Shown here: positions 62,677 through 64,000 of the stretch, piece after piece
Position numbering within the stretch: the stretch's first letter is position 1
Layout of the letters: each line of letters starts with the position of its first letter
Source: Coxiellaceae bacterium
Lineage (GTDB): Bacteria > Pseudomonadota > Gammaproteobacteria > Coxiellales > Coxiellaceae
Assembly: GCA_029212925.1 (NCBI GenBank)
Contig: JARGOB010000013.1
Coordinates: 22,300 to 86,299 of the forward strand
DNA: 64,000 nt
Reading direction: 5' to 3'
Notes under the pieces: model-generated
Databases searched by the model: none
Told to the model about the DNA's origin: nothing
What the model saw: the letters and a program-made list of their open reading frames with translations, nothing else
Program-made: the position numbers and the translations under genes

Positions 62677-63868
62677 ATTATATAACTGGTTATCCAGTGA
62701 AAAATTAATGCATTTTTCGGCAGCAGTTATTAAAGTATTCGCCGTATTATATGTCATTGCGGTTTTTATTGGTTTAACAAACCTGGCAAATGTGGTGCTG
62801 ACCGATGTGATACAAACGGTTTTGTTAACGACTATTTTGTGGGCTTTGCATTATGTGATTAAAAGCAACTTGCGAGTAATGATTAAAGTAATGCGTGGCT
62901 ATGATGATGAAAAAACTAACGAATCATTATTATTGTATTGGTTAACCTTAAGTTTTGATGTGGTGATTTTTATTGCATGGGCGCTCGCCATGCTGATGAT
63001 TTGGGGTATAGAGCGGGATGTTTTATTTGCTTGGCTTTATTTGATTACCTTTAAAGGTGTTAAAGTTGGCGAAACTTCTTTTTCAATTACCTATTTATTA
63101 AAAGCCGTAGTGATATTTTTTGTCGTGTATTATGTTATGCGTTTAATATTACGTTTAATTGAAAAGAAAGTGTTGCCGTATACGCGTTTCGATCAAGGCA
63201 CTAAGGATGCGATATCCACAGTTTTTGGCTATGCTGGTTTATTGTTAGCTATAGTGATTGGTGTGTATGCGCTGGGGATCAGTAGCACATCACTAGCATT
63301 TATTGTCAGCGCATTTACTTTTGGTTTGTCTTTTGGGTTGAAAGAAATCTTTAATAATTTTATTTCGGGTATCATTTTATTTATTGAGCGCCCCATCAAA
63401 GTAGGTGACTGGGTTGATGTGGGTGGTGAAAGTGGTGTGGTTAAAAATATTAAATTACGTGCTACCACAGTAGAAACATTTGCACGTAAAACGCTACTGA
63501 TCCCTAATTCGCAATTTATAACATCGACTGTAAGTAATGATCTATATAACCCCATTGCGCGTTCAGAAATTGTGATTGAGTGTGGATATGATGATGATCC
63601 GATTCAGGTGCGTGATTTATTGTTATCGATTGTTGCTGATCACCCTAAAGTGAAAAAATCTCCAGCACCTGTCGTTTTATTTATGGACTTTAATGAAAGC
63701 GGGTTAGGGTTTGCTTTGCGTTTCTTCTGCATGACAGAGGATCGCACTAACTTAACCAGTGAGATTCGATATACCATTATCGAAAAATTCCGCGAAGCCG
63801 GTCTTGAAATTCCGTATCCTAAACGCGATATTTATATCAAAGAACAACCAGCAGCTGTAGAGGTTTAG
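62669..63868 (+). CDS. MscS-family mechanosensitive channel
   Basis: A 399-residue channel: five membrane segments, pore helix AFIVSAFTFGLSFGLKEIFNNFISGIILFIERPIKVGDWVDVG (near 214-256), FARKTLLIPNSQFI, and a C-terminal alpha/beta domain with IPYPKRDIYI at the end. It opens on membrane tension. It overlaps the partner gene and is followed by the tandem array at 63871. Much larger than the MscS protein at 440. Confidence 0.92.
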   Translation: MDRLYNWLSSEKLMHFSAAVIKVFAVLYVIAVFIGLTNLANVVLTDVIQTVLLTTILWALHYVIKSNLRVMIKVMRGYDDEKTNESLLLYWLTLSFDVVIFIAWALAMLMIWGIERDVLFAWLYLITFKGVKVGETSFSITYLLKAVVIFFVVYYVMRLILRLIEKKVLPYTRFDQGTKDAISTVFGYAGLLLAIVIGVYALGISSTSLAFIVSAFTFGLSFGLKEIFNNFISGIILFIERPIKVGDWVDVGGESGVVKNIKLRATTVETFARKTLLIPNSQFITSTVSNDLYNPIARSEIVIECGYDDDPIQVRDLLLSIVADHPKVKKSPAPVVLFMDFNESGLGFALRFFCMTEDRTNLTSEIRYTIIEKFREAGLEIPYPKRDIYIKEQPAAVEV

Positions 63869-63870
63869 TT

Positions 63871-63975
63871 ATCCCGGACCCGACATTGTCATCCCGGACC
63901 CGACATTGTTATCCCGGACCCGACATTGTTATCCCGGACCCGACATTGTCATCCCGGACCCCGATCCGGGATCTA
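63871..63975. repeat. 20-bp tandem array from half of the ATCCCGGA palindrome
   Basis: Four exact-length units starting at 63871, 63891, 63911 and 63931 (ATCCCGGACCCGACATTGT + C/T), then a complete palindrome ATCCCGGA-CCCCGA-TCCGGGAT (63951-63972), the same element as at 39713 and 39751. It lies directly after the MscS gene. Confidence 0.92.
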
Positions 63976-64000
63976 CCGTCTTGATAGTCAAGTATTTAAA

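Noticed and set aside
63871..63975. Terminal array as a CRISPR
   Set aside because: 20-bp exact tandem units with no spacers and derivation from a dispersed palindrome.

Overview
The window is AT-rich and comes from a gammaproteobacterium. The evidence is the conserved block rpsU - yqeY - dnaG - rpoD, a YheU-family gene, thiL followed by pgpA, queC, zntB, nhaA and a moxR/Bat cluster. Several genes point to a host-associated or environmental relative of the Legionellales or Thiotrichales, but this cannot be settled from the sequence: an RCC1-propeller protein, a 606-residue effector-like protein, and MFS carriers of the kind common in that group.

Layout. Bases 1-2605 hold a decayed zntB remnant, a small MscS channel and a YcaD-like MFS carrier. 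Bases 2805-10149 hold a compact forward cluster: a 51-residue acidic peptide, a PLP ornithine/lysine-type decarboxylase, a deoxyhypusine-synthase homologue, an agmatinase-family enzyme, a GshB-like ATP-grasp ligase, a fusion of N-formylglutamate amidohydrolase with a DUF1704 (QEGLA) metallopeptidase, and a second-type SSB. I read this as a polyamine-linked conjugate pathway. After a yheU gene come two tandem metal-efflux tripartite RND systems, a Cus-type (Cu/Ag) and a Czc-type (Co/Zn/Cd), each in the order outer membrane - adaptor - pump (11119-22471). A tRNA with anticodon CAT and a SulP transporter follow.

Bases 24554-35496 are accessory. Two AAA ATPases with C-terminal nuclease-like domains (DUF234 type and DUF4143 type) face away from their own palindromic repeats and bracket an RCC1-repeat gene. 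Next is a lasso-like RiPP locus: a 36-codon precursor missed by ordinary gene callers, a divergent asparagine-synthetase-like cyclase and an overlapping ATP-grasp gene, followed by a large secreted protein with a GH16-like ExDxE motif. No lasso B1/B2 (recognition or leader peptidase) gene is visible.

Bases 35678-40562 are the macromolecular-synthesis block. After it come a sigma-32-type Hsp20 gene, a degenerate-phytochrome diguanylate cyclase, an aspartoacylase-like protein with a changed zinc ligand, an MFS carrier, NhaA, the moxR-DUF58-DUF4381-BatA-BatB-TPR-BatD operon (47413-54367), queC, thiL-pgpA, a 606-residue possible effector, zntB, a GNAT acetyltransferase, an MFS carrier and a two-gene MscS-type module. 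The window ends in a 20-bp tandem array made from half of a palindrome that also occurs twice between yqeY and dnaG.

The two most novel systems are the lasso-like locus at 29023-32278 and the polyamine/ATP-grasp/QEGLA cluster at 2805-10149. The palindrome arrays beside the two AAA ATPases come third.
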